Of a stretch of 64,000 nt of DNA, positions 18,241-28,694 are shown one piece after another. The notes below the pieces were generated by a model. The model did not search any database, was not told the origin of the DNA, and saw nothing but the letters and a program-made list of their open reading frames with translations. The position numbers and the translations under genes were made by a program. How positions within the stretch are numbered: the first letter of the stretch is position 1; each line of letters begins with the position of its first letter. The stretch covers positions 620,001 to 684,000 of the forward strand of contig NZ_FOLY01000002.1 of assembly GCF_900112585.1 (NCBI RefSeq). The letters are read 5' to 3'. The DNA comes from Kushneria avicenniae. GTDB taxonomy: Bacteria; Pseudomonadota; Gammaproteobacteria; Pseudomonadales; Halomonadaceae.

Positions 18241-18316
18241 GTCCCATTCGTCTAGTGGTCCAGGACACCGCCCTTTCACGGCGGTAACAGGGGTTCGAAC
18301 CCCCTATGGGACGCCA
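18241..18316 (+). tRNA. tRNA-Glu (TTC), copy 3
   Basis: By eye identical to copies 1 and 2, 76 bases with encoded CCA; no tRNA-Gly follows it. Confidence 0.97.
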
Positions 18317-18634
18317 TATCTTCCGGTGTTGTCTTTTCCATCCAGGTTTGTCGCACGGCATTGCTTCTGTCGATGGCGTAGCGTCTGCGATTGGCTTTTT
18401 TGTGGCTGAACAGTGCTGTCATTCGCGTGTTCGACTATCATTGCTGCCTGGTATTACGCATCTCTTTAAGCGCCGCTGAATGGCGTTTCGATAAACGATG
18501 CTTTCATTTCAGCGCCCCCGTATCGGGCGTCCCCCTATCGTCGCCTTTTTTACCCTGTCCTGCAGGGTGACGTGGCTCACCAACACGGTGCACGTGCTTG
18601 CGGCGATACTTCTGATCGTCATGGAGTTCTGATT
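18317..18634. other. Gap between the last tRNA-Glu and yadG
   Basis: No gene, clear terminator or convincing promoter was seen. An in-frame ATG at 18572 extends yadG upstream but lacks a ribosome binding site. Confidence 0.5.
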
Positions 18635-19584
<950 letters not shown>

Positions 19585-19585
<1 letters not shown>

Positions 19586-20358
19586 TGAACAGTCGACAGA
19601 TGATGGTGGCGCTGTGGACCATCGTACGCAGCGAAATTCGCCGATTCATGCGTATCTGGCCCCAGACATTGCTGCCCCCATCGATCACGATGACGATGTA
19701 TTTCATTATCTTCGGCAACCTGATCGGTGCCCGGATCGGCCAGATGGATGGTGTCGATTACATGGACTACATCGTGCCCGGTCTGATCATGATGTCGGTC
19801 ATCACCAACAGCTACTCCAACGTGGCGTCCTCGTTTTTCGGCAGCAAGTTTCAGCGCAGCGTCGAAGAGATGATCATCTCGCCGATGCCCAACTGGCTGG
19901 TACTGTCGGGTTTTGTGATCGGCGGCGCCGCCCGTGGCCTGGCCGTGGGCATTATCGTGACCGCTGTTTCGCTCTTTTTTACCGATCTGGACATTCGCCA
20001 TCCGCTTCTGACCACGCTGGTGGTGATCATGACGGCAGTTCTCTTTTCCATCGGTGGTTTCATCAATGCACTATTGGGCAAGAAGTTTGATGACATCTCG
20101 ATCGTGCCCATTTTTGTGCTCACCCCGCTGACCTATCTGGGTGGCGTGTTCTACTCGATTCACACGCTGCCGGAGTTCTGGCAGAACGTTTCGCTGGTCA
20201 ATCCGATTCTGTATATGGTCAATACGTTCCGATACGGTATTCTTGGCGTTTCCGATATCAACGTTGGCGCAGCTGTCGGAGCCATTGCGATTTTCATCGT
20301 GATCTTTTTCTCCGCGGCCATATGGCTGCTGCGCCGTGGCAAGGGGCTGCGTAGCTGA
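19585..20358 (+). CDS. yadH: ABC-2 type transporter permease (YadH)
   Basis: A 257-residue inner-membrane protein with about six hydrophobic segments, partner of YadG. The family-typical stretches MDGVDYMDYIVPGLIMMSVI and EEMIISPMPNW are present, with the C-terminal segment LTYLGGVFYSI near 180. Its start codon shares a base with the yadG stop, implying coupled translation. queF follows after two bases, so transporter and queuosine enzyme are probably cotranscribed. Confidence 0.92.
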
Positions 20359-20360
20359 TC

Positions 20361-21185
20361 ATGAGCGACGACCTGAAGGATGCACCGCTGGGACAGGCCA
20401 GTGCCTACATCACCGAATACGATCCGTCACTGCTGTATCCCATTGCACGCAACATCAATCGGGCGTCGCTGGACCTGGATGAGGACGATCTTCCCTTTGA
20501 AGGGGAGGATGAGTGGCAGGCCTTTGAGCTTTCCTGGCTGACGCCCACCGGCAAGCCGGTGGTGGCCATCGCCCGCTTCCGGGTACCGGCCGATTCGATG
20601 AATCTGATCGAATCCAAGTCATGGAAGCTTTATCTCAACAGTTTTAACCAGACCCGGTTTGCCTCCTCGGTGGAGGTGCGTCGGGTGCTCAGGCAGGATC
20701 TGTCCCGGGTAGTGGATGCTGAAGTCGAAGTCACCCTCTTCGGGGTGGATGACATGGCGCTGGCGCCCGGGCGCCTGCCGGGCCTGTGTCTGGATGATCT
20801 TGAGGTCGAGGTGGATACCTACCAGCCCGACCCTGAGCTGATCATCACCGACAGCGAGATTGTCGAGGAGACCGTGCATTCGCATCTGCTCAAGTCCAAC
20901 TGTCCGGTCACCGGTCAGCCCGACTGGGGCAGTGTTCTGATCCGCTATCGTGGTCCGGCACTGGATCACCATGCGCTGCTGGCCTACATCATCTCCTTTC
21001 GCGAACATCAGGAGTTTCATGAGCACTGCGTAGAGCGCATGTTCATGGACATTCTGCGCGAAGCCGAGCCGGATCAGCTGCTGGTCATGGCGCGCTATGT
21101 GCGCCGCGGCGGACTTGATATCAGTCCCTGGCGGGCGCTGCCCGGCGAGACGCCGATCAAAACGCTGCGGCTGATGCGCCAATGA
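20361..21185 (+). CDS. queF: NADPH-dependent 7-cyano-7-deazaguanine reductase
   Basis: Reduces preQ0 to preQ1 in queuosine biosynthesis. At 274 residues it is the long bicistronic-fold (YqcD) type with two tunnelling-fold halves. The catalytic cysteine is C181 in LKSNCPVTGQPDWGS and the proton-transfer aspartate is D188 in the same motif. The N-terminal half carries the NADPH segment ESKSWKLYLNSFNQTRF, and FHEHCVERMF follows near 220. It lies two bases after yadH. Confidence 0.96.
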   Translation: MSDDLKDAPLGQASAYITEYDPSLLYPIARNINRASLDLDEDDLPFEGEDEWQAFELSWLTPTGKPVVAIARFRVPADSMNLIESKSWKLYLNSFNQTRFASSVEVRRVLRQDLSRVVDAEVEVTLFGVDDMALAPGRLPGLCLDDLEVEVDTYQPDPELIITDSEIVEETVHSHLLKSNCPVTGQPDWGSVLIRYRGPALDHHALLAYIISFREHQEFHEHCVERMFMDILREAEPDQLLVMARYVRRGGLDISPWRALPGETPIKTLRLMRQ

Positions 21186-21199
21186 GCCAGGAGAGCGCT

Positions 21200-21760
21200 A
21201 TGGAGGCCATGACACTGCTGCTGGATCGTCAGTCGCACGGCAGGCTGGAAGAGCCGGCCCCTTCGACCGAGCAGATGGACGTGATTTATCGGGCTGCCCT
21301 GCGAGCACCGGATCATGGTGAACTGCGTCCGTGGCGCTTTATCGAATACAGCGGGGAAGGGCGCAGCACACTCGGGACGATGTTTGCCGGTGCCGAGCGC
21401 GAAGACAACCCGGAGGTCAGTGACAAAACGCTCGAGAAAGCGCGCAGCAAGCCGCTGCGAGCTCCTGTCGTGATTGCCGTGATTGCTGCTGTCAGGGTCA
21501 ATCACAAGGTGCCGCGCATCGAACAGGTCATCTCGGCCGGCTGTGCGGCCCACGCCATGCTGTATGCCGCGCATGCGCAGGGGCTTGGCGCCATGTGGCG
21601 TACCGGTGACCTTGCCCGTCATCAGCACGTGCGTCAGGCCATGGGTCTTGAGCAGGATGATGAGCTGGTGGGCTTTCTCTATCTTGGTCACTGTGCCACG
21701 GGAGACCGAACGCTCAAATCGCTTGATCCCGGCGATTTTGTCGAGCGAATCAAGGCATAG
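21200..21760 (+). CDS. Nitroreductase family protein (YdjA-like)
   Basis: A 186-residue FMN-dependent oxidoreductase of the minimal YdjA type (E. coli 183). I prefer ATG 21200 (MEAMTLLLDRQSHGRL), which has AGGAGAG five bases upstream, over the ATG at 21182 that would overlap queF as ATGA. Family segments are RAALRAPDHGELRPWRF near 33-49 and NHKVPRIEQVISAGCA near 102. The physiological substrate of YdjA is unclear. It ends the yadG-yadH-queF gene run. Confidence 0.88.
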   Translation: MEAMTLLLDRQSHGRLEEPAPSTEQMDVIYRAALRAPDHGELRPWRFIEYSGEGRSTLGTMFAGAEREDNPEVSDKTLEKARSKPLRAPVVIAVIAAVRVNHKVPRIEQVISAGCAAHAMLYAAHAQGLGAMWRTGDLARHQHVRQAMGLEQDDELVGFLYLGHCATGDRTLKSLDPGDFVERIKA

Positions 21761-21842
21761 GCGCATTCAGGCTTGCAATCAGCGCATCCTCGTGTCAGGA
21801 TGTGCGCCGTTCTCGCAGCCAAGCCTGTGCGGACAACAATGC

Positions 21843-21930
21843 GGAGGGGTGTCCGAGTGGTCGAAGGAGCACGCCTGGAAAGTGTGTAAGTCGAAAGGCT
21901 TCGAGGGTTCGAATCCCTCCCCCTCCGCCA
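21843..21930 (+). tRNA. tRNA-Ser (GGA)
   Basis: An 88-base class II tRNA with a long variable arm and encoded CCA. Acceptor ggagggg pairs with cccctcc, and the anticodon loop ctggaaa carries GGA. A terminator begins 11 bases after it. Confidence 0.97.
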
Positions 21931-21940
21931 CGTATTCTGA

Positions 21941-21971
21941 AAAAGCCGGCTACCCAAGCCGGCTTTTTTTA
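21941..21971 (+). terminator. Rho-independent terminator after tRNA-Ser
   Basis: An 11-bp stem (aaaagccggct with agccggctttt), five-base loop and a run of Ts. Confidence 0.92.
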
Positions 21972-22062
21972 TATCTGGAAAAAATGCCACCTACTGGAAG
22001 CTCCGGCAGTAAAGAAGCCTCTGTCGAATATTTGGCGGCTTTTTCGCAACGCTCATCGATTT

Positions 22063-23049
22063 TCAGTCGTTGACGTTTACGACCAGTCGGCCGCGGATCC
22101 GGCCGGCAAGAAGCTCATCAGCGGCCTCGATGGCCCCGGACAGGCTCACTTCCCGCGTCGTGGTTTCCAGCAGATCGATATTGAGCTCACGGGCAAGTCT
22201 CGACCAGGCGGTCCCGCGCTCGATCTGTGGCCTTGTTACGCTGTTGATGCCTGAAAGCGTTATGCCTCTGAGAATGAACGGCGCTACGGTAGCCGGAAAG
22301 TCCATGCCCTGCGCCAGCCCACAGGCCGCCACCACCCCGTCTTCATGAGTATGGGCGCAGGCGTTGGCAAGCGTATGACTGCCCACGGAGTCGATGACCC
22401 CTGCCCAGCGCGCCCTGCCCAGCGGTCGGCCCTGACCTGACAGTTCGTCACGGTGAATGATACCGGCAGCGCCCAGCGCCTTGAGATAGTCCTGTTCTTC
22501 AGTGCGTCCAGTAGCGGCAATCACGCGATAGCCATGACGGGCCAGCAGCATGGTGGCAAACGTCCCGACGCCGCCACTGGCACCGGTCACCAGCACCTCT
22601 CCCTGATCGGGCGTCAGGCCGTGACGTTCGAGTGCCATGAGACTCAGCATGGCCGTATATCCCGCCGTGCCGATCGACATCGCCTGTCTCGCGCTCAGCG
22701 GCTCGGGGAGTGGTGTCAGCCACTGCGATTTCAGGCCCGCCATTTGTGCCAGCCCGCCCCAGTGACGCTCACCGATGCCCCAGCCATTGACCAGTACGCG
22801 ATCGCCGGGTGACCAGTCCGGACTACAACTGTGTGCCACTACGCCGGCCAGGTCGATGCCCGGTACCATCGGGAAATGACGAACGATGGCGCCTTTGCCG
22901 GTGATGGCAAGAGCGTCCTTGTAGTTAAGCGTGCTCCAGTCAATGCGTACCTGTACTTCATTTTCCGGAAACGCATCAGGGGACAGCTCGGTGACCGCTG
23001 CTCTGGTGGATTGGTCCTCTATCTGATGAAGCTGCAGGGCACGAAACAT
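22063..23049 (-). CDS. acuI: Acrylyl-CoA reductase (NADPH), AcuI/YhdH type
   Basis: A 328-residue zinc-free medium-chain reductase; E. coli YhdH is 324. AcuI reduces toxic acryloyl-CoA to propionyl-CoA, for instance during DMSP or acrylate breakdown, a common theme in marine bacteria. ATG 23049 has AGGAA six bases upstream. Seen motifs are STLNYKDALAITGKGAI near 40, VPGIDLAGVV near 62, GHWGG-like RHWGGLAQ near 95 and the NADP loop VTGASGGVGTFA near 155. An FNR-like palindrome lies 230 bases upstream. No other DMSP gene is visible nearby. Confidence 0.92.
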   Translation of the reverse strand: MFRALQLHQIEDQSTRAAVTELSPDAFPENEVQVRIDWSTLNYKDALAITGKGAIVRHFPMVPGIDLAGVVAHSCSPDWSPGDRVLVNGWGIGERHWGGLAQMAGLKSQWLTPLPEPLSARQAMSIGTAGYTAMLSLMALERHGLTPDQGEVLVTGASGGVGTFATMLLARHGYRVIAATGRTEEQDYLKALGAAGIIHRDELSGQGRPLGRARWAGVIDSVGSHTLANACAHTHEDGVVAACGLAQGMDFPATVAPFILRGITLSGINSVTRPQIERGTAWSRLARELNIDLLETTTREVSLSGAIEAADELLAGRIRGRLVVNVND

Positions 23050-23278
23050 GGTGCTTTCCTCTGTCAGGGAATAGGCCGGCACGAATCACGCAGTGCCAAT
23101 GACATCAGCCGTGATACTGGAAGACACGTTCAGCGGAATTGCTGTCTTTTGAGCGTATCAAACCAGAGCAGGAGAAGGAGAACGCTATTCCGTATTCATG
23201 TCATGTGATGACGACATGGTGATCGATATGGCGGGTTTTCGCAGCAGGAAGACTTTTAGCGTAACGCTTTGTAGGGTC

Positions 23279-23292
23279 TTGACGTATATCAA
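23279..23292. promoter_or_regulatory. FNR/ANR-like site
   Basis: TTGACgtatATCAA matches the FNR consensus TTGAT-N4-ATCAA at nine of ten positions. It lies 230 bases upstream of acuI. It could be chance. Confidence 0.3.
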
Positions 23293-23464
23293 ATATGGCT
23301 GAAGTAGATGGTGGATACTGCCAGTGGGCAGGATGCCTGGACGGTCACGGAAAACCTTCTGCACAGGGATGTGCCTGCTCTTGTCCCGGGTTGAAGAAAG
23401 AAGCTCGGTTTAAAGAAAAGGTTTCGGGTTCAAGAAAGGGTAAAAGACCGCTAGCTGGTTCAAG

Positions 23465-23504
23465 GCACAAAAAAAGGCCGGATGCGAGGGGGCATTACCG
23501 GCCT
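23465..23504 (-). terminator. Rho-independent terminator after the acyltransferase gene
   Basis: On the minus strand aggccgg and ccggcct pair around a 16-base loop and are followed by TTTTTTTG. It lies 130 bases past the acyltransferase stop. Confidence 0.75.
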
Positions 23505-23633
23505 GAAAATTTCGTCGCGGTTGTTCACCACCAACGTGACCCTATTGTGACACAAAATGTTTATTTTGGTAACTAAAGTTTAATTCAGAATGTCTTTTTT
23601 CAGTGTCATGTGTGAACTCCGGGATGACTGGTG

Positions 23634-24905
23634 TCAGGCATGTCTCTCAAACATTCTCGAAGTAGTGCGTTTTTCCCGGTTCAAAAGCCTGTTCTGAACG
23701 AAAAGGCGCGTCCGATTGACCAGCTGCTCCTGAAACAGTACGCAGACCACGATCACGCCTGCCAGAAAGAAGGGATACATCCAGAGTTCGCGGGTCTGAT
23801 CTCCGGCCAGGTTCAGCAGCGACGATATGGACACGGGGGCCTGTGTTGTGAGCATCTCGATGCCGCCAAGTACCAGCTTTTCGATCTTTGAAGAGATCAT
23901 GTTGAGCGGCGTGTGCAGCGCGAAGATGGACAGTGACGCCAGGCCAAGTCTGCCTGCCAGCTTTGCCTGAGCCGTATTGCTGTCGGGTTGAAACCAGGCA
24001 CACATGAGTACCAGCAGCAACTGCGAAGGCAGCAGCAGGCCATTGTGCAGCAGGTAATACCATCCGCCCCGAACTTCGGCATGGATCCAGGCGCTGAAAG
24101 CAAAGCAGCCCAGAATGAAGGCAAGACAGAGGATCGTGCCGCGAGCACTGAAAAGTGCCGCCATCAACAGTTTATGACGCAGATAGACCTGATGAAGTAC
24201 GACACCTGACAGGAACTCCGGAAGTCTGATCAGGGGATTGCGATGCATGATGCCGTGCGCGATGACATTGTCATTGATGCCGGCCAGAAACATGTAGAGG
24301 GCGGGCACCGCATAGACCAGGCCGATGGCCACAAGCGCCAGCAGAGGGCGATGCATGCGTGCCAGCGCCGGACCGATAAACGGAAAGACCAGATAAAAGA
24401 ACAAAAGGGCCGAAAGCGACCAGGTTGCAAAATTAAAGGTGGTGTAGAACGGACTCCATGCGTGCAGAAGACTGACATGCAGCAGGAGATTGCCCATAAA
24501 GCCGCCCATGCCAAGCATGTGAGAGGCGGCACTGACGCCTTCTGACCAGTCGTTGGTATTGGGTGTCACCGTAATCTGCGTGATGCCTCCGGCATTGATG
24601 ACCGCCAGCGGCAGGACAATGATCAGCGCAAGAATATGAATCGGGTAAAGCGAGGCAAAGCGTTTGATCCAGAAGCGCTTGTAGTCGAGTCCCTGGCCTT
24701 GGTTTCTACCAATGTACACGTGAGCCAGCAGAAAACCCGACAGTACGAAGAAGGTGCTGGTGGAATAAAAGCCCAGACTCATGCTGCTGTAAATCCACTG
24801 TACGGCTTTGATGTCGCCGTACTCCTTGAGGGTATGGAAAAGCACCAGGTAGATGGCCAGTGCAAAACGCAACCAGTCCAGAGCAACAAATTTTTCCCGG
24901 TGCAT
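23634..24905 (-). CDS. Acyltransferase family 3 membrane protein
   Basis: A 423-residue integral membrane acyltransferase of the OafA/NodX family, which adds acyl groups to surface sugars such as O-antigen or exopolysaccharide. ATG 24905 has AGGAG seven bases upstream and begins MHREKFVALDWLRFALAIYL, the typical start. The conserved histidine and arginine region is VLFHTLKEYG near 21-30 and STFFVLSGFLLAHVYIGR near 50. About ten hydrophobic segments follow. It stands alone between two A+T-richer gaps, with no polysaccharide genes beside it, so its acceptor is unknown. It may have been acquired separately from its neighbours. Confidence 0.82.
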   Translation of the reverse strand: MHREKFVALDWLRFALAIYLVLFHTLKEYGDIKAVQWIYSSMSLGFYSTSTFFVLSGFLLAHVYIGRNQGQGLDYKRFWIKRFASLYPIHILALIIVLPLAVINAGGITQITVTPNTNDWSEGVSAASHMLGMGGFMGNLLLHVSLLHAWSPFYTTFNFATWSLSALLFFYLVFPFIGPALARMHRPLLALVAIGLVYAVPALYMFLAGINDNVIAHGIMHRNPLIRLPEFLSGVVLHQVYLRHKLLMAALFSARGTILCLAFILGCFAFSAWIHAEVRGGWYYLLHNGLLLPSQLLLVLMCAWFQPDSNTAQAKLAGRLGLASLSIFALHTPLNMISSKIEKLVLGGIEMLTTQAPVSISSLLNLAGDQTRELWMYPFFLAGVIVVCVLFQEQLVNRTRLFVQNRLLNREKRTTSRMFERHA

Positions 24906-25256
24906 AAACACTCCTGCTGGACGTGTACGGAAGAAAGAACATCGTCCGATTGTTAAGAAATGATTGTTAAGGTCATTTTTAGTAAACATCCTTGAGTCAC
25001 CTTAATGTATAGATTGCGGGATATGAACGGGTACTCTGTGCCAGGCTGAGCGCCCGTCACACTGCATTAAGGCTGATCTCAAATGTCGAGCGCATCGGCA
25101 TAATGGCCAGGCTTTTGATAGTTAAATGCTATCGAAGGGCGCCGGTCGCAAGAGCTGGCAAGAGGCGGGAAACCGGCTCATTTGTTAAACTCGCTGTCAC
25201 GATACTGATGTGGTCGGACCGGGCGGTTCGACTCGCCACGAGACGGGAGTGCGACA
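24906..25256. other. A+T-richer gap between divergent acyltransferase and gnd genes
   Basis: It must hold promoters for both genes. The only structure I can point to is a 17-base inverted repeat at 25117-25133 (gatag, seven bases, ctatc). No gene is seen. Confidence 0.5.
25117..25133. promoter_or_regulatory. Possible operator upstream of gnd
   Basis: An inverted repeat gatag-ttaaatg-ctatc lies 124 bases before the gnd start codon. The regulator is unknown. Confidence 0.25.
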
Positions 25257-26252
<996 letters not shown>

Positions 26253-26274
26253 GCCTTTAGCGTATGCGATGAAC

Positions 26275-26306
26275 AGGGGCCGCTTTTGCGGCCCCTTTCT
26301 CTTTTA
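26275..26306 (+). terminator. Rho-independent terminator after gnd
   Basis: A 9-bp stem (aggggccgc with gcggcccct), TTTT loop and a T-rich tail ttctctttt. Confidence 0.88.
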
Positions 26307-26349
26307 TCTGAAAGGCTCAAAAAATTGTCGAGGAAGAGATGAAAAGCGA

Positions 26350-27531
26350 ATGAATCACTGGGATGTGGTGATTGTCGGTGCCGGCGCTGCGGGCATGATG
26401 TGTGCCCTGCAGGCCGGATATCGCGGCAGACGGGTACTGCTGCTGGATCACGTCAAGCGCCCCGGCAAGAAGATCCTGATGTCGGGAGGTGGTCGTTGCA
26501 ATTTCACCAATATGGCCACGACACCCAACCATTTTTTTTCGCGTAATCCTCACTTTGTCATTTCTGCCCTGAAACGGTATACGCCGCTCGATTTTGTGGA
26601 AATGGTCGAGCGTCACGGCATCGAGCCCATCGAGAAGGCGCCAGGCCAGCTCTTTTGTGCCGACTCCAGTCAGCCGATTGTGGACATGCTGTTAACCGAG
26701 TGTCAGTGGGCCGGTGTCGAGCTCAGGCTGTCGACAGCAATCGAACATGTCGATGCCGGCGAGGAGGGCGTCGCGCTTTCAACCTCGAGCGGGCGTGTGC
26801 TCGCTGATCGTCTGGTCGTAGCCACCGGGGGGCTCTCCATCCCGACCCTTGGTGCCACCGGGTTTGCCTATGATGTCGCTCGCCAGTACGGGCTGGATGT
26901 CATCACGCCTCGGCCTGCTCTGGTGCCGTTGACGCTGGATATGCCGTGGAAGGAGCGCATGGCGGCACTGTCAGGCGTTTCGGCGTCCACCATCGTGCGA
27001 TGCGGTGATGGGCGCTATCGTGATGCGACACTTCTGACGCACCGTGGGCTGTCCGGGCCTGCGATCCTGCAGGCATCGAGTCACTGGCAGGGTGGCGACG
27101 ACGTTCACATCAACTGGTTGCCCGACGTGGACGATCTTTTTACCACCCTCAAGGGTGCCAGGCAGGATATGCCCAAAAGAACGCTGGGCGGCTGGCTGGG
27201 TGAGCATCTGCCCAAAAGGCTGGCGCAGGCTCTGGAAGAGTGGCTGGGGTGCTCTAAAAGCATGGCCGATTACAATAATCGGGCGCTTGAAGCGCTGGCG
27301 CGACAGATTTCGAATTTCACGATCAAGCCGGCAGGTACTGAAGGATGGCGGACGGCCGAGGTCACCATGGGCGGGATCGATACGCGCGCCATCTCGTCAA
27401 AGAGTTTTGCGGTTCAACATCAGCCAAGGCTGCATTTTATCGGCGAAGCACTTGATGTCACGGGACAGCTGGGCGGCTTCAACTTTCAGTGGGCATGGGC
27501 GTCAGGGTATGCCTGTGCACAGGCACTCTGA
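26350..27531 (+). CDS. yhiN: BaiN/YhiN-type FAD-dependent oxidoreductase (HI0933 family)
   Basis: A 393-residue flavoprotein (E. coli YhiN is 400). It starts with the FAD-binding motif DVVIVGAGAAGMMCALQAG at residues 5-23, followed by GKKILMSGGGRCNFTNM near 42 and the second glycine-rich VVATGGLSIPTLGATG near 157. The C-terminus has LDVTGQLGGFNFQWAWASGYA. The reaction is not established for the family. The start is inferred from homology: AGGAAG is 13 bases away, and a four-codon frame (26339-26353) overlaps it as ATGA. It converges on the yqjK gene after 48 bases. Confidence 0.9.
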   Translation: MNHWDVVIVGAGAAGMMCALQAGYRGRRVLLLDHVKRPGKKILMSGGGRCNFTNMATTPNHFFSRNPHFVISALKRYTPLDFVEMVERHGIEPIEKAPGQLFCADSSQPIVDMLLTECQWAGVELRLSTAIEHVDAGEEGVALSTSSGRVLADRLVVATGGLSIPTLGATGFAYDVARQYGLDVITPRPALVPLTLDMPWKERMAALSGVSASTIVRCGDGRYRDATLLTHRGLSGPAILQASSHWQGGDDVHINWLPDVDDLFTTLKGARQDMPKRTLGGWLGEHLPKRLAQALEEWLGCSKSMADYNNRALEALARQISNFTIKPAGTEGWRTAEVTMGGIDTRAISSKSFAVQHQPRLHFIGEALDVTGQLGGFNFQWAWASGYACAQAL

Positions 27532-27579
27532 AGCCGCCTGCGCACGGGCAGTATTGATTTTTACCCTGCGACGATCATG

Positions 27580-27861
27580 TCAGCGGCCGATTAGCTTTTT
27601 GGCGCGTCGAAACATCGTGTAGATGACAACACTGCGCTTGAACAATCTGCCAACGCGCCCCTTGTTGCGCGACAGCATGGTGACAGTCAGCCCCGATCCC
27701 AGAAGGATCGGGCCCTTGTAGCGTGCCAGCTGTTGCCAGCCGTGATCGATGGGCGCCGTGGCTTCCTGCCATTCACGCACAGCGCCTGCAAGCTGCAGGC
27801 GCTCCTGAATGATGCGTTGTTCGAAACGATGGCGTCGGGTGGCGAGATCATCTTTCTTCAT
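27580..27861 (-). CDS. yqjK: YqjK-like small protein
   Basis: A 93-residue basic protein with one short hydrophobic stretch (GPILLGSGLTVTML near 50-63), similar in layout to E. coli YqjK: an N-terminal helix with RHRFEQRIIQERLQLAGAVR and a basic C-terminus. It is the last gene of a three-gene unit (yqjD-like, yqjE, yqjK) and overlaps yqjE by 14 bases. The function is unknown. Confidence 0.75.
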   Translation of the reverse strand: MKKDDLATRRHRFEQRIIQERLQLAGAVREWQEATAPIDHGWQQLARYKGPILLGSGLTVTMLSRNKGRVGRLFKRSVVIYTMFRRAKKLIGR

Positions 27862-28273
27862 GCTTCTCTCCCACACGGGTGTGGTCGATACGCGTCTGAT
27901 CCAGCAATTCCTTGTCTTCACTAAAACGTGCCAGTGTCGACCGTAGAAGGCTGGGTTCACGCGAGACGGCACGCACGCGCAGTGCTACCAGAATACCTGA
28001 CAGGATCAGAACAGCAGCGGCAATGCCAATGGCCAGCAGGCGGTGGTCCTGCCAGAAGGCCACAATCACCAGAAGCATCAGCATGCCGATGCCGAAGGCA
28101 AGCAGCAGCAGGGCAATGCCTGACAGCAACAGCAGCGAAAAAAGCCTTGCGCGTTCTTCCTGAAGTTCAATAACGGCGAGACGCAGGCGCGTCTCACCGG
28201 TATCCATCAGGTTTTTCAGAAGACGCTGCGCGGCCAGAATAACGCGTTGGGCCGGGCCGCTACCGGAAGACAT
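27848..28273 (-). CDS. yqjE: YqjE-family holin-like membrane protein
   Basis: A 141-residue inner-membrane protein with two adjacent membrane segments (about residues 44-67 and 77-100, SLLLLSGIALLLLAFGIG and LLAIGIAAAVLILSGILV) after a cytoplasmic helix rich in charged residues. It belongs to the YqjE / phage-holin-like superfamily. Its ATG overlaps the stop of the upstream DUF883 gene by one base (TGATG) and it overlaps yqjK downstream. It probably cooperates with that ribosome- and membrane-associated partner. Confidence 0.8.
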   Translation of the reverse strand: MSSGSGPAQRVILAAQRLLKNLMDTGETRLRLAVIELQEERARLFSLLLLSGIALLLLAFGIGMLMLLVIVAFWQDHRLLAIGIAAAVLILSGILVALRVRAVSREPSLLRSTLARFSEDKELLDQTRIDHTRVGEKHEER

Positions 28274-28599
28274 CAGCTGCGACCGAGAATCAGACCTACC
28301 ACAACACCGAGCGCTGCACCGTAGCCAACACTTTTCCACGGGTTGCTGCGCACGTACTGGTCAGCACATTCCATGCTGTCCTGTGCCTGGTGACGAACGC
28401 GCTCGCTGCTCGCCGAGAGACGTGCACGAGTTTCTACCAGCCTGGCTTCTGCGCGTTCACGAAGGCGGGCCACGTTTTCACGAGAGTCATCGGCGGTTGC
28501 ATGCATCAATTCTTCGATCGTGCTTGATAGTTGACGCAGATCTTCACGCAGCTGTTCCTGACTATCGTTTTCATTACCGCTGATAGGCTTCATGGCCAT
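28273..28599 (-). CDS. DUF883 family protein (YqjD/ElaB-like)
   Basis: A 108-residue protein with a long amphipathic helix (about 10-85) and one C-terminal membrane segment with small residues (VGYGAALGVVVGLILGRS), the hallmark of YqjD/ElaB/YgaM. E. coli YqjD tethers 100S or 70S ribosomes to the inner membrane in stationary phase. ATG 28599 is preceded by GGAGGG at seven bases. It leads the yqjD-yqjE-yqjK unit. RMF, a functionally related factor, is encoded at 6901-7110. Confidence 0.85.
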   Translation of the reverse strand: MAMKPISGNENDSQEQLREDLRQLSSTIEELMHATADDSRENVARLRERAEARLVETRARLSASSERVRHQAQDSMECADQYVRSNPWKSVGYGAALGVVVGLILGRS

Positions 28600-28694
28600 G
28601 CTATGTCCCTCCGTTGACAATAAGATTGCATCCTCATCATAGCAGCCTGGGCGTCGGCTTCAATGCGCGCATGACAATGCATTTGCCCACAGCC

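Larger units (their letters stand above)
23050..23633. other. Non-coding gap between acuI and the acyltransferase gene
   Basis: Apart from the FNR-like site at 23279-23292 and the terminator near 23465-23504, I see nothing in it. The plus-strand open frame at 23295-23576 runs through the terminator and has no family resemblance, so it was left out. Confidence 0.6.

Noticed and set aside
17586-18316. Repeats resembling a CRISPR array
   Set aside because: The repeats are full tRNA genes with irregular spacing and no cas genes nearby.
21843-21971. tRNA-Ser as a possible integration site
   Set aside because: A terminator and housekeeping genes follow; no integrase and no repeated tRNA 3' end were found.
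23295-23576. 93-codon plus-strand frame in the acuI-acyltransferase gap
   Set aside because: It runs across an obvious terminator and resembles no family.
26339-26353. Four-codon leader peptide before yhiN
   Set aside because: Probably chance; its ATG is only two bases after the purine-rich stretch, so it is unlikely to be translated.
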